The notes beneath the pieces were generated by a model. That model saw only the letters and a program-made list of their open reading frames with translations, searched no databases and was not told the origin of the DNA. DNA of 64,000 nt, from positions 119,268 through 183,267 of the forward strand of contig NZ_FNRI01000007.1 in the NCBI RefSeq assembly GCF_900107675.1, in the 5' to 3' direction. Source of the DNA: Alistipes timonensis JC136. Lineage in GTDB: Bacteria; Bacteroidota; Bacteroidia; Bacteroidales; Rikenellaceae. Shown here piece by piece: positions 42,201-51,958 of this stretch (within the stretch, counting starts at the first letter, position 1; every line of letters begins with the position of its first letter). Both the position numbers and the translations under genes were made by a program.

Positions 42201-45200
42201 ATGAAACACAGCTATCGCACCCATTTGCGTCTGTGGCTCACAGCGCTGGCCGGATTCTTCCTCCTGGCCGTGCATGCGCAGTCCGGCGCAGAGGTCCGCA
42301 TCCAGGGAAAGGTCACGGACAAACAGCACAGCCCGATCACGGGCGTCGTCGTAGCTGTCCAGGGCCGGCAGGCCGGAACGACGACCGGCACGGACGGTAC
42401 GTTCACCATCACGGCCCGTGTCGGCGAAACGCTCGAGATATCGTATCTCGGCTACAAGAAACAGCAACTCAAAGTGACGCAGGCCATGACCCGCGCCGAC
42501 ATCACGCTCGAAGAGGACGCCCTCGCCGTGCAGGACGTCGTGGTCATCGGCTACGGCACGACCAGCAAGGAGAAGCTCACGGGCGCCGTGTCGACGGTCT
42601 CGACCGCCGATTTCAAAAACCGCCCGATCACCGACGTATCGCTGGCCCTGCAAGGCAAGATCACGGGCGTGCAGGTGACCCAGACCTCGGGCCAGCCCGG
42701 CGCCGACGGCGGCACGATCACCGTGCGCGGCATCGGCACGCTCAACGATTCGTCGCCGCTGGTCATCATCGACGGATTCGAATCGTCGTTCGACAAGGTG
42801 GACCCCAAGGACATCGAGTCGATGTCGGTCCTGAAAGACGCCGCCTCGGCCGCCATCTACGGCAACAAGGCCGCCAACGGCGTCATCCTCATCACCACGA
42901 AGAAGGGCCGTTCGGGACGCCTGCAGGTCGAGTACAACGGCTACGTCTCGGTCCAGCAGGTGACCCGCTATCCCGACCTGCTCGGATCGGTCGACTACAT
43001 GAACCTCTACAACGAGGCGTGCCTCAACTCGGGCCAGCAGCCCCGTTACAGCCAGAGCTACATCGAGCATTTCCGCAAGGGCGACGATCCGGCGCTCTAC
43101 CCCGACCGCGACTGGGCCGACTTCTACTTCAAGCCCGCGATCCTGCACAACCACTACGTGAAGCTCAACGGCGGTACGGACCAGCTCGCCTACACGCTGT
43201 CGATGGGCTATCTGGGGCAGGACGGCATCCTCGAAGGCACGGAATACGACAAGTATAACTTCCGCATCAACACGACCAGCTCGCTGCTCAAAGACCGGCT
43301 GAAAATCTCGACCAACGTCGCCGGGTATTCGGGCGTCAAAAACGACCTGGTGGACGGCACGGGCAACACGCTCTACCGGATCGTGGCCATGAGTCCGATG
43401 GTCAACGCCAAGATGGAGGGTTACGGCTGGACCGACTGGTTCTACGACGACGCCGTGCGCGAAGCCGGAGGTTTCAACAAGACCAAAACCGGGAATTTCA
43501 GCGGCAATATCAACCTGCAACTGTCGCTGCTGAAGAACCTGCGGCTGGAAGGCGCCGTCAACTACGACCGCACGACCGAAACAGGGCAGATATACGCCCC
43601 GAACGTGGATCTCTACAAGGTCTTCACGGGAGCCGACGGTACGCAGACCATCGGCAAAAGCACCTCGCGCGAGTCGTCGATCACCGAATCGACCTACCGC
43701 TACGGCAACCTTTCGAGCTACGTCACCCTCTCCTACTGGGCCACGGCCGGAGACCACCACAATTTCAAAGTGCTGGCCGGATGGCAGCAGGGGCAGTGGG
43801 ACAACAAATACTACAAGGCTTCCCGCACGCGCCTGACCACCAACCTGCCGTCGCTCGAGGTGGGCGACCCCTCGACGCAGAAGAATTCGAGCTGGGAGAC
43901 CGAAGTCAAAAGCATGTCGCTCTTCGGGCGTTTCAACTACGACTACAAGGAGAAATACCTCGTCGAGGCCAACATCCGCTACGACGGCTCGTCGAAATTC
44001 GCCGAAGACCACAAATGGGGCGTCTTCCCGTCGTTCTCGGCCGGGTGGCGCATCTCGCAGGAGGCGTTCATGCGCAACGTGCGGTGGATCGACGAACTGA
44101 AACTGCGCGCCTCGTGGGGCCAGCTCGGAAACGAGAAGATATGGAGCTCCTACGCCGGCATCGACATTCTTTCGATCGGTTCGTGCAACTACATCTGGGA
44201 GAACCAGCAGGTCACCGGAGCCGCCACCTCCTACATCGCCGACAAGAGCCTCACATGGGAGACCACCACGCAGTACAACGTCGGTCTGGACCTGCGGCTG
44301 TTCGGCTCGCTGACCTTCACGGGCGACTTCTACGTGAAGGAGACCGACGATATCCTGATGCGACTGCCCGTGTCGGGTATCTTCGGCTTCACCGAAGACC
44401 CGTGGAAAAACGCCGGGCGCATGCGCAACACCGGCTGCGAATTCGCACTCTCCTACTTCAAGGCCTTCCGCAAGTGGGAGTTCAGCGCCGGAGCCAACCT
44501 CTCTTTCAACCGCAACAAGATCCTCGACCTGAAGGGCCAGAGCCCGATCCTCAACTCCACGACGGGCATTCTGCTCGAAGAGGGACGCCCCATCAATACG
44601 CTCTACGGCTACGAGGTGGAGGGCATCTACCAGAGCGACGAGGAGATCCACAACCACCTGACGACTTTCGACCGCAACGGCAACCCCGTGAACTCCTACT
44701 CGGGACTGGTAGCCGCACCGGGCGACATCCGCTTCAAGGACCAGAACGGCGACGGGATCATCGACATGGACCACGACCGGGTGGCGCTGGGCGATCCCAA
44801 CCCCGATTTCCTCTTCTCGTTCAACCTCGGGGCCCGCTGGAAAGGCTTCGACCTGACGGCCTTCTTCCAGGGCGTCTGCGGCGGCGAGGGATGGAGCACG
44901 GGCGAACTGGTCTCCCCATTCTTCAACGGCTACAACTCCGCAGCCTGGATGACCGAACGCTGGACCCCCGAACGGCCCAACAACACCTATCAGCGGGTCT
45001 ACATCGACAACCAGCGCGCGAAAATCAAATCGGACTATTACGTCGAGGACCTCTCCTACATGCGCATGAAGAACCTCGAACTGGGCTACACGTTCCCCAA
45101 ACCGCTGGTCGGCAAGATCGGGATTTCGGGCGTCCGCGTCTTCGTCAGCGCCCAGAACCTCTTTACGCTCACCCGCTACAAGGGTTTCGACCCCGAGCGT

Positions 45201-45278
45201 GCGGGCGTCAACGCCACCAACATCTACGATTACCCGCTGGTCCGGACCTTCACGGCCGGCCTGAACGTAACCTTCTGA
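42201..45278 (+). CDS. SusC-family TonB-dependent outer-membrane transporter (second locus)
   Basis: A 1025-residue protein from the ATG at 42201 (a TTG two codons earlier is also open). Signal peptide to about VHAQ (residue 27); carboxypeptidase-D-like domain (about 30-115, IQGKVTDKQHSPITGVVVAV); TonB-box-like VQDVVVIGYG; plug with LVIIDGFESSFDKVDPKDIES; barrel ending RTFTAGLNVTF. It imports the oligosaccharides trimmed by the GH110 and GH43 enzymes. It is followed by the SusD gene after 3 bases. Confidence 0.95.
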   Translation: MKHSYRTHLRLWLTALAGFFLLAVHAQSGAEVRIQGKVTDKQHSPITGVVVAVQGRQAGTTTGTDGTFTITARVGETLEISYLGYKKQQLKVTQAMTRADITLEEDALAVQDVVVIGYGTTSKEKLTGAVSTVSTADFKNRPITDVSLALQGKITGVQVTQTSGQPGADGGTITVRGIGTLNDSSPLVIIDGFESSFDKVDPKDIESMSVLKDAASAAIYGNKAANGVILITTKKGRSGRLQVEYNGYVSVQQVTRYPDLLGSVDYMNLYNEACLNSGQQPRYSQSYIEHFRKGDDPALYPDRDWADFYFKPAILHNHYVKLNGGTDQLAYTLSMGYLGQDGILEGTEYDKYNFRINTTSSLLKDRLKISTNVAGYSGVKNDLVDGTGNTLYRIVAMSPMVNAKMEGYGWTDWFYDDAVREAGGFNKTKTGNFSGNINLQLSLLKNLRLEGAVNYDRTTETGQIYAPNVDLYKVFTGADGTQTIGKSTSRESSITESTYRYGNLSSYVTLSYWATAGDHHNFKVLAGWQQGQWDNKYYKASRTRLTTNLPSLEVGDPSTQKNSSWETEVKSMSLFGRFNYDYKEKYLVEANIRYDGSSKFAEDHKWGVFPSFSAGWRISQEAFMRNVRWIDELKLRASWGQLGNEKIWSSYAGIDILSIGSCNYIWENQQVTGAATSYIADKSLTWETTTQYNVGLDLRLFGSLTFTGDFYVKETDDILMRLPVSGIFGFTEDPWKNAGRMRNTGCEFALSYFKAFRKWEFSAGANLSFNRNKILDLKGQSPILNSTTGILLEEGRPINTLYGYEVEGIYQSDEEIHNHLTTFDRNGNPVNSYSGLVAAPGDIRFKDQNGDGIIDMDHDRVALGDPNPDFLFSFNLGARWKGFDLTAFFQGVCGGEGWSTGELVSPFFNGYNSAAWMTERWTPERPNNTYQRVYIDNQRAKIKSDYYVEDLSYMRMKNLELGYTFPKPLVGKIGISGVRVFVSAQNLFTLTRYKGFDPERAGVNATNIYDYPLVRTFTAGLNVTF

Positions 45279-45281
45279 GCC

Positions 45282-46889
45282 ATGAAAAAGTTTTCCACCC
45301 TCTTCATCGCAGCCCTGCTGCTTGCGGGATGGTCGAGCGGCTGTGCCGACTATCTGAACACCGTTCCCGTCGACAAATCCTCGCCCAACACCTTCCTCAA
45401 AGGCGTCGAGCAGGCCAAGAGCATGCTGGCGGGCATCTACTACTGCTTCTACGACGATTCGCCGGCCTATATCACCCCCTACACCTATGAAAACATGTGC
45501 GACAACTCCTACAACCACCACACCTGGGAGTTCAGCGCCGAATTCGCATCGGGGACGCAGACCGCCGCGAGCTGGTGGGCCGAGCTGAAATGGACAAAGG
45601 ACTGGCAGGCCATCTCGCGCGCCAACTCCCTGATCCGTTCGATGGCCCTCGCCACGGGCATCAGCCCTGCGGACAGCCGGAAGATTCTGGCCGAAGCGCG
45701 GTTCCTGCGCGCGTGGTTCTATTTCGACATGGTGCGCTTCTACGGCCGGGTGCCGCTGGTCGACGAGAACTCCCCGCAGGAGAACGCCCCGCGCGAGGAG
45801 CTCGACAAGGTGATGGCCTTCATCAAGGGCGACGTGGAATATGCCGTCGGGAATCTCGACAACATCCCGGGCGGCGAAGTCGCCTGCCTCGGATCGGCCC
45901 TCATGCTCCAACTGCAGATTGCGCAGTATGAATACGACAACGCCACGGTCATCGCCTGCGCCAAGGCGATCAAGGAGCTCGGATACGACCTCTACGGCGA
46001 TTTCCGCAAGCTGTTCCTCGACGAGGGCATCAACGACCCGTCGAACAGGGAGGTGATCTTCAAGGTCAACTACGCCGAGGACCTGCAATCGAGCTATATG
46101 ACCCAATTGTGGTACAACTGGTTCTCGTTCAACACGACGCTCGAGGCGGTCAACAGCTTCTTCACGGCCAACGGACTGCCCGTCAAGCCGCTCGAGGCCG
46201 ACAACGGCGCCTCGATCCCGGCCGATCCGGCCTACGACAAGGATTATCCCTTCGAGAACCGCGACCCGCGCCTGAAACTCTCGGTGCTCTGCCCCGGCGA
46301 CGAATACCGCTGCGACGGCACCTCCCGCTACCAGGTCCACTGGCAGCCCGCCAACTGGGACAACAAGACCGGCTTCGCAGCCAAAAAGGGCGCCAACGAG
46401 ACACTCGTGAACCTCAACAACGACGGCGGCGACAAGATCCTGATGCGCTACGGCGAGGTGCTGCTGGCGTGGGCCGAGGCCGAGAACGAGGAGAACGGCC
46501 CCAAGGGCGCCTACGAGATGATCGACCAACTGCGCCGCCGCGTGGGGATGGTCACCCTCACCGAATCGCTGCCCAATCTCACGAAGGAGACCATGCGGGC
46601 GCTGATTCGCAACGAGCGCCGCGTGGAACTTTTCCACGAGGGCCAGCGCTGGCACGACATCCGCCGCTGGAAGATTGCCGAGAAGGTGATGACCGACGCC
46701 CACGGCCTCGACGTTTCGAAATTGCAGTACTACCCGTCGAGCGGCGCCACGTCGCCCTACTGGCAGTACGAGGAGATCGTCGTCGACAAGCGTTCGTTCA
46801 ACAAGGACCGCGACTACCTGTGGCCGATTCCGCTCAAAGAGCTGAACGCCAATCCGCTGATCCGCGACGACCAGAATCCCGGTTATTAA
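45282..46889 (+). CDS. SusD/RagB-family surface glycan-binding lipoprotein (second locus)
   Basis: A 535-residue lipoprotein (lipobox SSGC, Cys21) with the N-terminal CADYLNTVPVDKSSPNTF, helical SusD core (EARFLRAWFYFDMVRFYGRVPLV) and C-terminal ILMRYGEVLLAWAEAENE, RNERRVELFHEGQRWHDIRRW, LWPIPLKEL and NPGY. The length is typical. It starts 3 bases after SusC, the usual tight coupling. Confidence 0.95.
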   Translation: MKKFSTLFIAALLLAGWSSGCADYLNTVPVDKSSPNTFLKGVEQAKSMLAGIYYCFYDDSPAYITPYTYENMCDNSYNHHTWEFSAEFASGTQTAASWWAELKWTKDWQAISRANSLIRSMALATGISPADSRKILAEARFLRAWFYFDMVRFYGRVPLVDENSPQENAPREELDKVMAFIKGDVEYAVGNLDNIPGGEVACLGSALMLQLQIAQYEYDNATVIACAKAIKELGYDLYGDFRKLFLDEGINDPSNREVIFKVNYAEDLQSSYMTQLWYNWFSFNTTLEAVNSFFTANGLPVKPLEADNGASIPADPAYDKDYPFENRDPRLKLSVLCPGDEYRCDGTSRYQVHWQPANWDNKTGFAAKKGANETLVNLNNDGGDKILMRYGEVLLAWAEAENEENGPKGAYEMIDQLRRRVGMVTLTESLPNLTKETMRALIRNERRVELFHEGQRWHDIRRWKIAEKVMTDAHGLDVSKLQYYPSSGATSPYWQYEEIVVDKRSFNKDRDYLWPIPLKELNANPLIRDDQNPGY

Positions 46890-46907
46890 CCCCAAATGCC
46901 ACTGACT

Positions 46908-48026
46908 ATGAAACGATTCACCGCATATCTGATCCCCGCGGCCGCGGTCGTGACCGCGCTGCTGAGCCTTTCGTGCGAGCAGGAGGTCGACTACGTCGAT
47001 GCGACGTGGGCGCGCCCCGTCTCCCCGGCCGAAGGCTCGACCCTGAAGATCGACTTCTTCAAACCCGACGACAAGCAGGTCTTCACCTGGGAGGTCCGTC
47101 CGGGAGCCACCTATAAGATCGCCTTCGACGTGGACATGCACTTCGAGAACGCCTGCGTCTACGACATGGGACGAAAGGATTCGCTCGTGCTGACCAATTC
47201 GGAGATGCTCGACATGCTGCGCACCGTCTGGCCCGACTTTTCGGGCGTCAAGCGCTTCTTCTGGCGCGTCGAGCAGACGCGCGGCCACGACGTGCGCACC
47301 TCGTGGCGTTATTTCAGCGCCATCCCGCTGGTCGAGAGCTTCACCGACGCCCGCGACGGCGAGGTCTACGGAGCCTGCCAGTTCATCCTCAACGACGGTT
47401 CGCTGATGACCATCATGTCCGAGAACCTGCGCGCCACGGTCTACGCCGACGGCGAACCGCTGCCCGTCGAGGCCAAGGCGGCCGCGGGCGACGGCTATTG
47501 CAGCGACCCGCTCTACGTGCAGAAGGTCGGCCGCTACTACTCGTGGGCCGCCGCCACGCGCCTGACGTGGGACGAGGCCAAAGCCGCCTACGAAGCCGGC
47601 GAGACGGTGCAGGGCGTCTGCCCCGAGGGATGGCACCTGCCCTCGATGGACGAGTTCAACGCCCTGCGCGAATACCTCGGGGCCGACGTGGGGGCCAACG
47701 CCGTGAAAGACCCTTCTTACTGGCCGGCAACCGACGGTATCACGAACAGCGCCAAGATGAACGTCGTGGTATCGGGATTCTACTGGCATGAAGGACTGAC
47801 GTTCCTCACCGACCCGACCTTCACGGCGCGGTTCTGGACATCGACGCCCCGCCTGAAAGGCATGCAGTTCGCCTACGGCGACAGCGCCTCGGCCGACGAT
47901 CCCACGAAGGCCGTCCTGCTCTCGATCTACGACGACGCCTCGACGCTGAACATGCAGTCGTACAGCGTCGTACCGTCGGTCGAAAACCACATGTACCCCA
48001 TCCGCTGCGTGATGGACCCGATGTAA
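46908..48026 (+). CDS. SusE-like and FISUMP domain lipoprotein
   Basis: A 372-residue lipoprotein from MKRFTAYL at 46908 (Met four codons earlier also possible), lipobox LSLSC (Cys23). Residues about 30-135 resemble a SusE-type beta-sandwich (TWARPVSPAEGSTLKI, FTWEVRPGATYKIAFDVD). The C-terminal half carries FISUMP hallmarks: YSWAAATR, QGVCPEGWHLPSMDEFNALREYLG, FWTSTP, YPIRCV. It occupies the usual SusE slot after SusD, so it is probably a surface glycan-binding accessory. FISUMP domains have a formylglycine-enzyme/C-type-lectin-like look, and their function is unclear. Confidence 0.75.
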   Translation: MKRFTAYLIPAAAVVTALLSLSCEQEVDYVDATWARPVSPAEGSTLKIDFFKPDDKQVFTWEVRPGATYKIAFDVDMHFENACVYDMGRKDSLVLTNSEMLDMLRTVWPDFSGVKRFFWRVEQTRGHDVRTSWRYFSAIPLVESFTDARDGEVYGACQFILNDGSLMTIMSENLRATVYADGEPLPVEAKAAAGDGYCSDPLYVQKVGRYYSWAAATRLTWDEAKAAYEAGETVQGVCPEGWHLPSMDEFNALREYLGADVGANAVKDPSYWPATDGITNSAKMNVVVSGFYWHEGLTFLTDPTFTARFWTSTPRLKGMQFAYGDSASADDPTKAVLLSIYDDASTLNMQSYSVVPSVENHMYPIRCVMDPM

Positions 48027-48045
48027 ACCCAAACTGCGAAAAGCC

Positions 48046-49749
48046 ATGAAAATGCACCTGATCATATTCGCCGCGCTGCTGAGCCTATGCCAGCTCGCGG
48101 CCTGCAAAGAGGACGAACCCCGCGCCCCGCAGGGCGGTCCGGAGGAGGTCTCCTACCCCCACCGTTACTACATCGACCCCGAAAACGGCTCCTACTACAA
48201 CACCGGTCACTCCCCCTCGCAGGCGTGGGAGAGCGTCGACCGCATCCTGGAGCGATCATGGAAGGCCGGCGATACGATTCTCATCAAACGCGGCACGGTC
48301 TACAACGGGTCGCTCACGCTGCGCGGCAGCGGTTCGGCCGAGGCGCCGATCGTGCTGGGTTCCTACGGGGACGAGAGCCTGCCCCTGCCCGAAATCGCAG
48401 GCGGCGGAAGCTATGAAGCCATCCTGATCCGCAACGTTCAGTACTGGGAGCTGCAAGACCTGCGGATCACCAACAAAGGCGAAGCCCCGCGGCCCAAGAT
48501 CGCCGGCATCCGCATCGAGGCCGACAACATCGAGGGCGGCGTGATGAACCACATCCACATCCGCCGCTGCGAGATCGCCGATGTCTACGGCACGAAAACC
48601 CACCACAACGAAGGCGGCGGCTCGGGCATCTTCTACTACAACGTCATCGGGGGTCCGAACCCGTCGTCGTTCCACGACCTGGTGGTCGAGGAGTGCCGGC
48701 TGACCGACTGCCAGCGTGACGGACTGACGGGTTACCTCTCGACGGGCGACCGCTCGCTGCGCAAGGCCAACACGGGCTTCGTGTTCCGCCGGAACGTCTT
48801 CGAGGGCATTCCCGGGGACCAGATCATCGTCAACGGCTGCGACGACGCCCTCGTCGAATACAACATCGTGCGCAACTGCGCGCCGGGCGATTTCGCCGAC
48901 GAGAGCGTCCCCAACCGCATGGAGGCCGCCGCAGCCCTGTGGTGCATCCACAGCGACGGCACCGTCTTCCGCTACAACACGGTGCAGGACCACAAGGCCA
49001 CGTGGGACGGACAGGCGTTCGACGTCGACCAGAACTGCCGCAACACGCTCTTCGAATACAACATCTCCTACAACAACACGGGCGGCTGGCTGATGCTCTG
49101 CCCGAGCGACGTGGCGTTCGACCGCAATTTCGTCTCGCAGGAGGGCACGGTGGTACGCTACAACGTCAGCATCAACGACGGCACGCGCGACTACGTGAAG
49201 GGCAACGGCCAGACCCTTTCATCGACGATCGACGTGGTGGGACGCGTGGGCGGATGCCATTTCTACAACAACACCGTCATCAAAACCCGCTCCGCCGCGA
49301 CGCACGCCGACAACACGGCCATCACGTTCGACAGCTACACCAATATCGAGGGGTCGCTGGTCTTCACCAACAACATCTTCTACAACACCACCGGCACGGC
49401 CAATCCCTTCACCAAGGTCGGCACGGGCGAGTTCATCGACGACCGGGGGCTGATCCTGCGCAACAACTGCATCTGCGGCTACCAGGAGGGAACCATCCCC
49501 GGCTCGGGCGGCCACAACGTCGGGACGATCCTCACCGACCCGAAATTCGTCCGGCTCGTGGAGGAGTTCACCGCCAGCAACAACCTGGTCGACAAAGAGC
49601 AGATCCTCGCAGGGTTGCAGCTGGCCGCGGGATCGCCCTGCATCGGTGCGGGCGCCGAAATCGCCGACGAGCCGGTATTCCCGCTCACGACCGATTTCTG
49701 GGGCGAGCGCATCGGCAACGCACGCAACATCGGGGCGTATAACCATTAA
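48046..49749 (+). CDS. Right-handed beta-helix lipoprotein (possible lyase or glycan-binding)
   Basis: A 567-residue lipoprotein (lipobox LAAC, Cys20). After YYIDPENGSYYNTGHSPSQAWESVDRI, a typical N-cap of parallel beta-helix proteins, it runs through repeated turns (VQYWELQDLRITN, VVEECRLTDC, GFVFRRNVFEG, CRNTLFEYNISYNNTGGW, VVRYNVSINDGTRDYV) to a C-terminal NARNIGAY cap. This is the pectate-lyase-superfamily fold, used by lyases, hydrolases and binding proteins. I see no family-specific catalytic motif that fixes its activity. Confidence 0.7.
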   Translation: MKMHLIIFAALLSLCQLAACKEDEPRAPQGGPEEVSYPHRYYIDPENGSYYNTGHSPSQAWESVDRILERSWKAGDTILIKRGTVYNGSLTLRGSGSAEAPIVLGSYGDESLPLPEIAGGGSYEAILIRNVQYWELQDLRITNKGEAPRPKIAGIRIEADNIEGGVMNHIHIRRCEIADVYGTKTHHNEGGGSGIFYYNVIGGPNPSSFHDLVVEECRLTDCQRDGLTGYLSTGDRSLRKANTGFVFRRNVFEGIPGDQIIVNGCDDALVEYNIVRNCAPGDFADESVPNRMEAAAALWCIHSDGTVFRYNTVQDHKATWDGQAFDVDQNCRNTLFEYNISYNNTGGWLMLCPSDVAFDRNFVSQEGTVVRYNVSINDGTRDYVKGNGQTLSSTIDVVGRVGGCHFYNNTVIKTRSAATHADNTAITFDSYTNIEGSLVFTNNIFYNTTGTANPFTKVGTGEFIDDRGLILRNNCICGYQEGTIPGSGGHNVGTILTDPKFVRLVEEFTASNNLVDKEQILAGLQLAAGSPCIGAGAEIADEPVFPLTTDFWGERIGNARNIGAYNH

Positions 49750-49760
49750 AACCAAAGGCC

Positions 49761-51908
49761 ATGAACAAAATCATCCGAAATACCGCTCTGGCAGCCCTGT
49801 TCGTCGTTCCCCTGTGGATCGGCGGCTGCAACAAGGACAACGATTTCTACGAAGTGGGACGCCAGCCGGTGACGCTGACCCGCCCGGCGATCGACACGGT
49901 CATCGTCCTCAACCACGAACATCCCGATTCGCTCTACACCTTCGCGTGGAGTTCGCGCCGTCATTTCATCGACTACAAGCTGCGCTTCGGGCTGGACGAG
50001 CAGTTCACGACCTCCTGCGAACAGAACCCCGGCGTGAGCGACTCATGGCGGCTGTCGACCATGCAGCTCGACTCGGTGCTGAGCTCCATGAACGTCGCCA
50101 TCGGCGCTACGGTGAAGCTCTACTGGACGGTCGAAGTGGTCGATCCCGAGGTCGGCTGGTGCGACGAAGTGCGGCGGCTGACCGTCACGCGCTGCGAACT
50201 CCCGACAGGGCTGATCCTGCTCCAGAGCCCTGCCAGCGAGGCGAAGATCGTCCTCGACAGGAAAACCCCCGAAGCCGAGGTCGTCTTCGAATGGGAGTGC
50301 CCCTCGACCGTCCCCGATTACACGCTGCACATCGGCCTCGACGCCGGGCTTTCCGGCGAAGGGACGATGACCGTGGCCTGCCAATCGGAGACCTCGCACG
50401 CCTTCACCATGCAGGAATTGGACGACTGGCTGGCGGCGCAGGGTATCGAACGGAATGCCGAAACCCCGGTCTACTGGCAGGTAACGGGCACAGGCGACCT
50501 GAACAACCCGATCGAGAACAGCGCCGTGCGCACGGCCACCGTCCGGCGCGTCACGAAAGACCCGGTGGCGCTGACGCTCGCAGAACCCGCGACCGACGCC
50601 GAGCTGCTGCTCGACGCGGAAAAGGCCGACGAAGCGGTGAAATTCGCGTGGGCCTGCGACACGACGGGAATCACGTACACCCTGCGGCTCCACGACGCCG
50701 AATTCGACAAGAGCGCGACCTTCAGCACGGGCGAAACGACCTCCTGCGAGATTTCGCAGGGCGATCTGGACCTGCTGCTGGAACAAACCTTCGGCATGGT
50801 CGCCTCGCAAAAGAAGAAATTCACGTGGAGCGTGACACCGAGCGACGCGGAGTTCGCCGCGGCCGACGAAACCGAACGGATCGTCTACATCCGGCGCTTC
50901 GAGGCCGTGACCGCCGCCGACCCGATCACCCTCACCGAAGGTCCGGCCGACGGAACGGACTACACCCTCGACTATGCCCGTAAGGACGAAAAGCTGACTA
51001 CGGCGGCATGGACCTGCAATGCCCGCGGGGTCACCTATGCGCTCGAATACAGCCTCAACGCCGACATGAGCGCCTCGAAGACCCGGCCCCTGACGGCCGA
51101 GAAATCCGCCGCGCTGACCCATTCGCTGCTCGACGACATGCTCTCCGACCTGGGCGGCGCCTACCTCACCCGCACGATCTATTGGCGCGTGACCTCGACG
51201 GTCAGCATCAAAACCGCACCGTCCGAGACCCGGAGCCTCCGGCTGACGGGCATGCTGCGCCCCTACACCGACCTGCGCGATCCGGCCAGCCCGGAGACCT
51301 ACGCCGTAGTGAAAGTCGGCGAGGATATCTGGATGGCCGAGAACCTCCGGGCCATGTCGTACAGCGACGGAACGGCATTCACGACCGTCGACGTCATTTA
51401 CGGAAACCCCGCGGCCAAAACTTTCTCCAACGGCCTGATCGGCGATGCGAAAGTGCGCGGCGTCTATTACAGCTGGCCGACGGCTCTGCGGACCTACGAA
51501 GAGGCCACCGAAGCCGAAGACACCCGCATGCAGGGCGTCTGCCCCAAGGGGTGGCACGTTTCGACCATGCAGGAGTGGAAAGCCGTGCAGGCCGCCGCGG
51601 ATTACAGCGCCGCACGGGTCAAGTCGGCGCAGTACTGGACCGGCAGCACGGGCACGAACGACACGGGGCTGAGCATCGTTCCGGCCGGCAAGTTCTGGCA
51701 CGGCAACGTCGGCGCCCCGGACAATGCCGACGACAAGGCCAGCTTTTGGACAACGACCAAGACCGATGCCACGACGGCCCAGATGTTCGAGGTGTTCGGC
51801 TGGAGCAACGAGATCGTTCCCTGGAATTTCAATTCGCGCCCGTGGAGCGAGGGCGACGGCACGGCCTCGATGCTGGTGAACGTACGCTGCGTCCGCGACC
51901 GCGACTAA
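49761..51908 (+). CDS. Large lipoprotein with four SusE-like repeats and a C-terminal FISUMP domain
   Basis: A 715-residue lipoprotein (lipobox WIGGC, Cys23). About four repeats of roughly 110 residues cover residues 35-500, each with a pattern such as VTLTRPA...YTFAWSSRRHFIDYKLRFG, LILLQSPA...VFEWECPSTVPDYTLHIG, VALTLAEPA...FAWACDTTGITYTLRL and ITLTEGPA...AAWTCNARGVTYALEYS. A FISUMP domain follows (about 515-715, EDIWMAENLRAMSYSDG, GVCPKGWHVSTMQEW, MLVNVRCVRD). The repeats resemble SusE binding modules, so it is probably an extended surface glycan-binding arm. A terminator-like hairpin follows. Confidence 0.7.
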   Translation: MNKIIRNTALAALFVVPLWIGGCNKDNDFYEVGRQPVTLTRPAIDTVIVLNHEHPDSLYTFAWSSRRHFIDYKLRFGLDEQFTTSCEQNPGVSDSWRLSTMQLDSVLSSMNVAIGATVKLYWTVEVVDPEVGWCDEVRRLTVTRCELPTGLILLQSPASEAKIVLDRKTPEAEVVFEWECPSTVPDYTLHIGLDAGLSGEGTMTVACQSETSHAFTMQELDDWLAAQGIERNAETPVYWQVTGTGDLNNPIENSAVRTATVRRVTKDPVALTLAEPATDAELLLDAEKADEAVKFAWACDTTGITYTLRLHDAEFDKSATFSTGETTSCEISQGDLDLLLEQTFGMVASQKKKFTWSVTPSDAEFAAADETERIVYIRRFEAVTAADPITLTEGPADGTDYTLDYARKDEKLTTAAWTCNARGVTYALEYSLNADMSASKTRPLTAEKSAALTHSLLDDMLSDLGGAYLTRTIYWRVTSTVSIKTAPSETRSLRLTGMLRPYTDLRDPASPETYAVVKVGEDIWMAENLRAMSYSDGTAFTTVDVIYGNPAAKTFSNGLIGDAKVRGVYYSWPTALRTYEEATEAEDTRMQGVCPKGWHVSTMQEWKAVQAAADYSAARVKSAQYWTGSTGTNDTGLSIVPAGKFWHGNVGAPDNADDKASFWTTTKTDATTAQMFEVFGWSNEIVPWNFNSRPWSEGDGTASMLVNVRCVRDRD

Positions 51909-51915
51909 ACCGAAG

Positions 51916-51945
51916 AATCCGGGCGGAATGCTCCGCCCGGATTTT
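51916..51945 (+). terminator. Hairpin between the large SusE-FISUMP gene and the SGNH gene
   Basis: AATCCGGGCGG (51916-51926) pairs perfectly with 51933-51943 around a 6-base loop and is followed by TT. It could end most transcripts, leaving the SGNH and GH20 genes at lower level or under read-through. Confidence 0.65.
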
Positions 51946-51958
51946 ACAAAACCGTCCG

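Noticed and set aside
42177..48107. Minus-strand open frame of 1976 residues across SusC, SusD and the SusE-FISUMP gene
   Set aside because: It is an antisense shadow of GC-rich codons, with His-, Val- and Asp-rich low-complexity composition. The plus strand encodes well-recognised families over the whole stretch.
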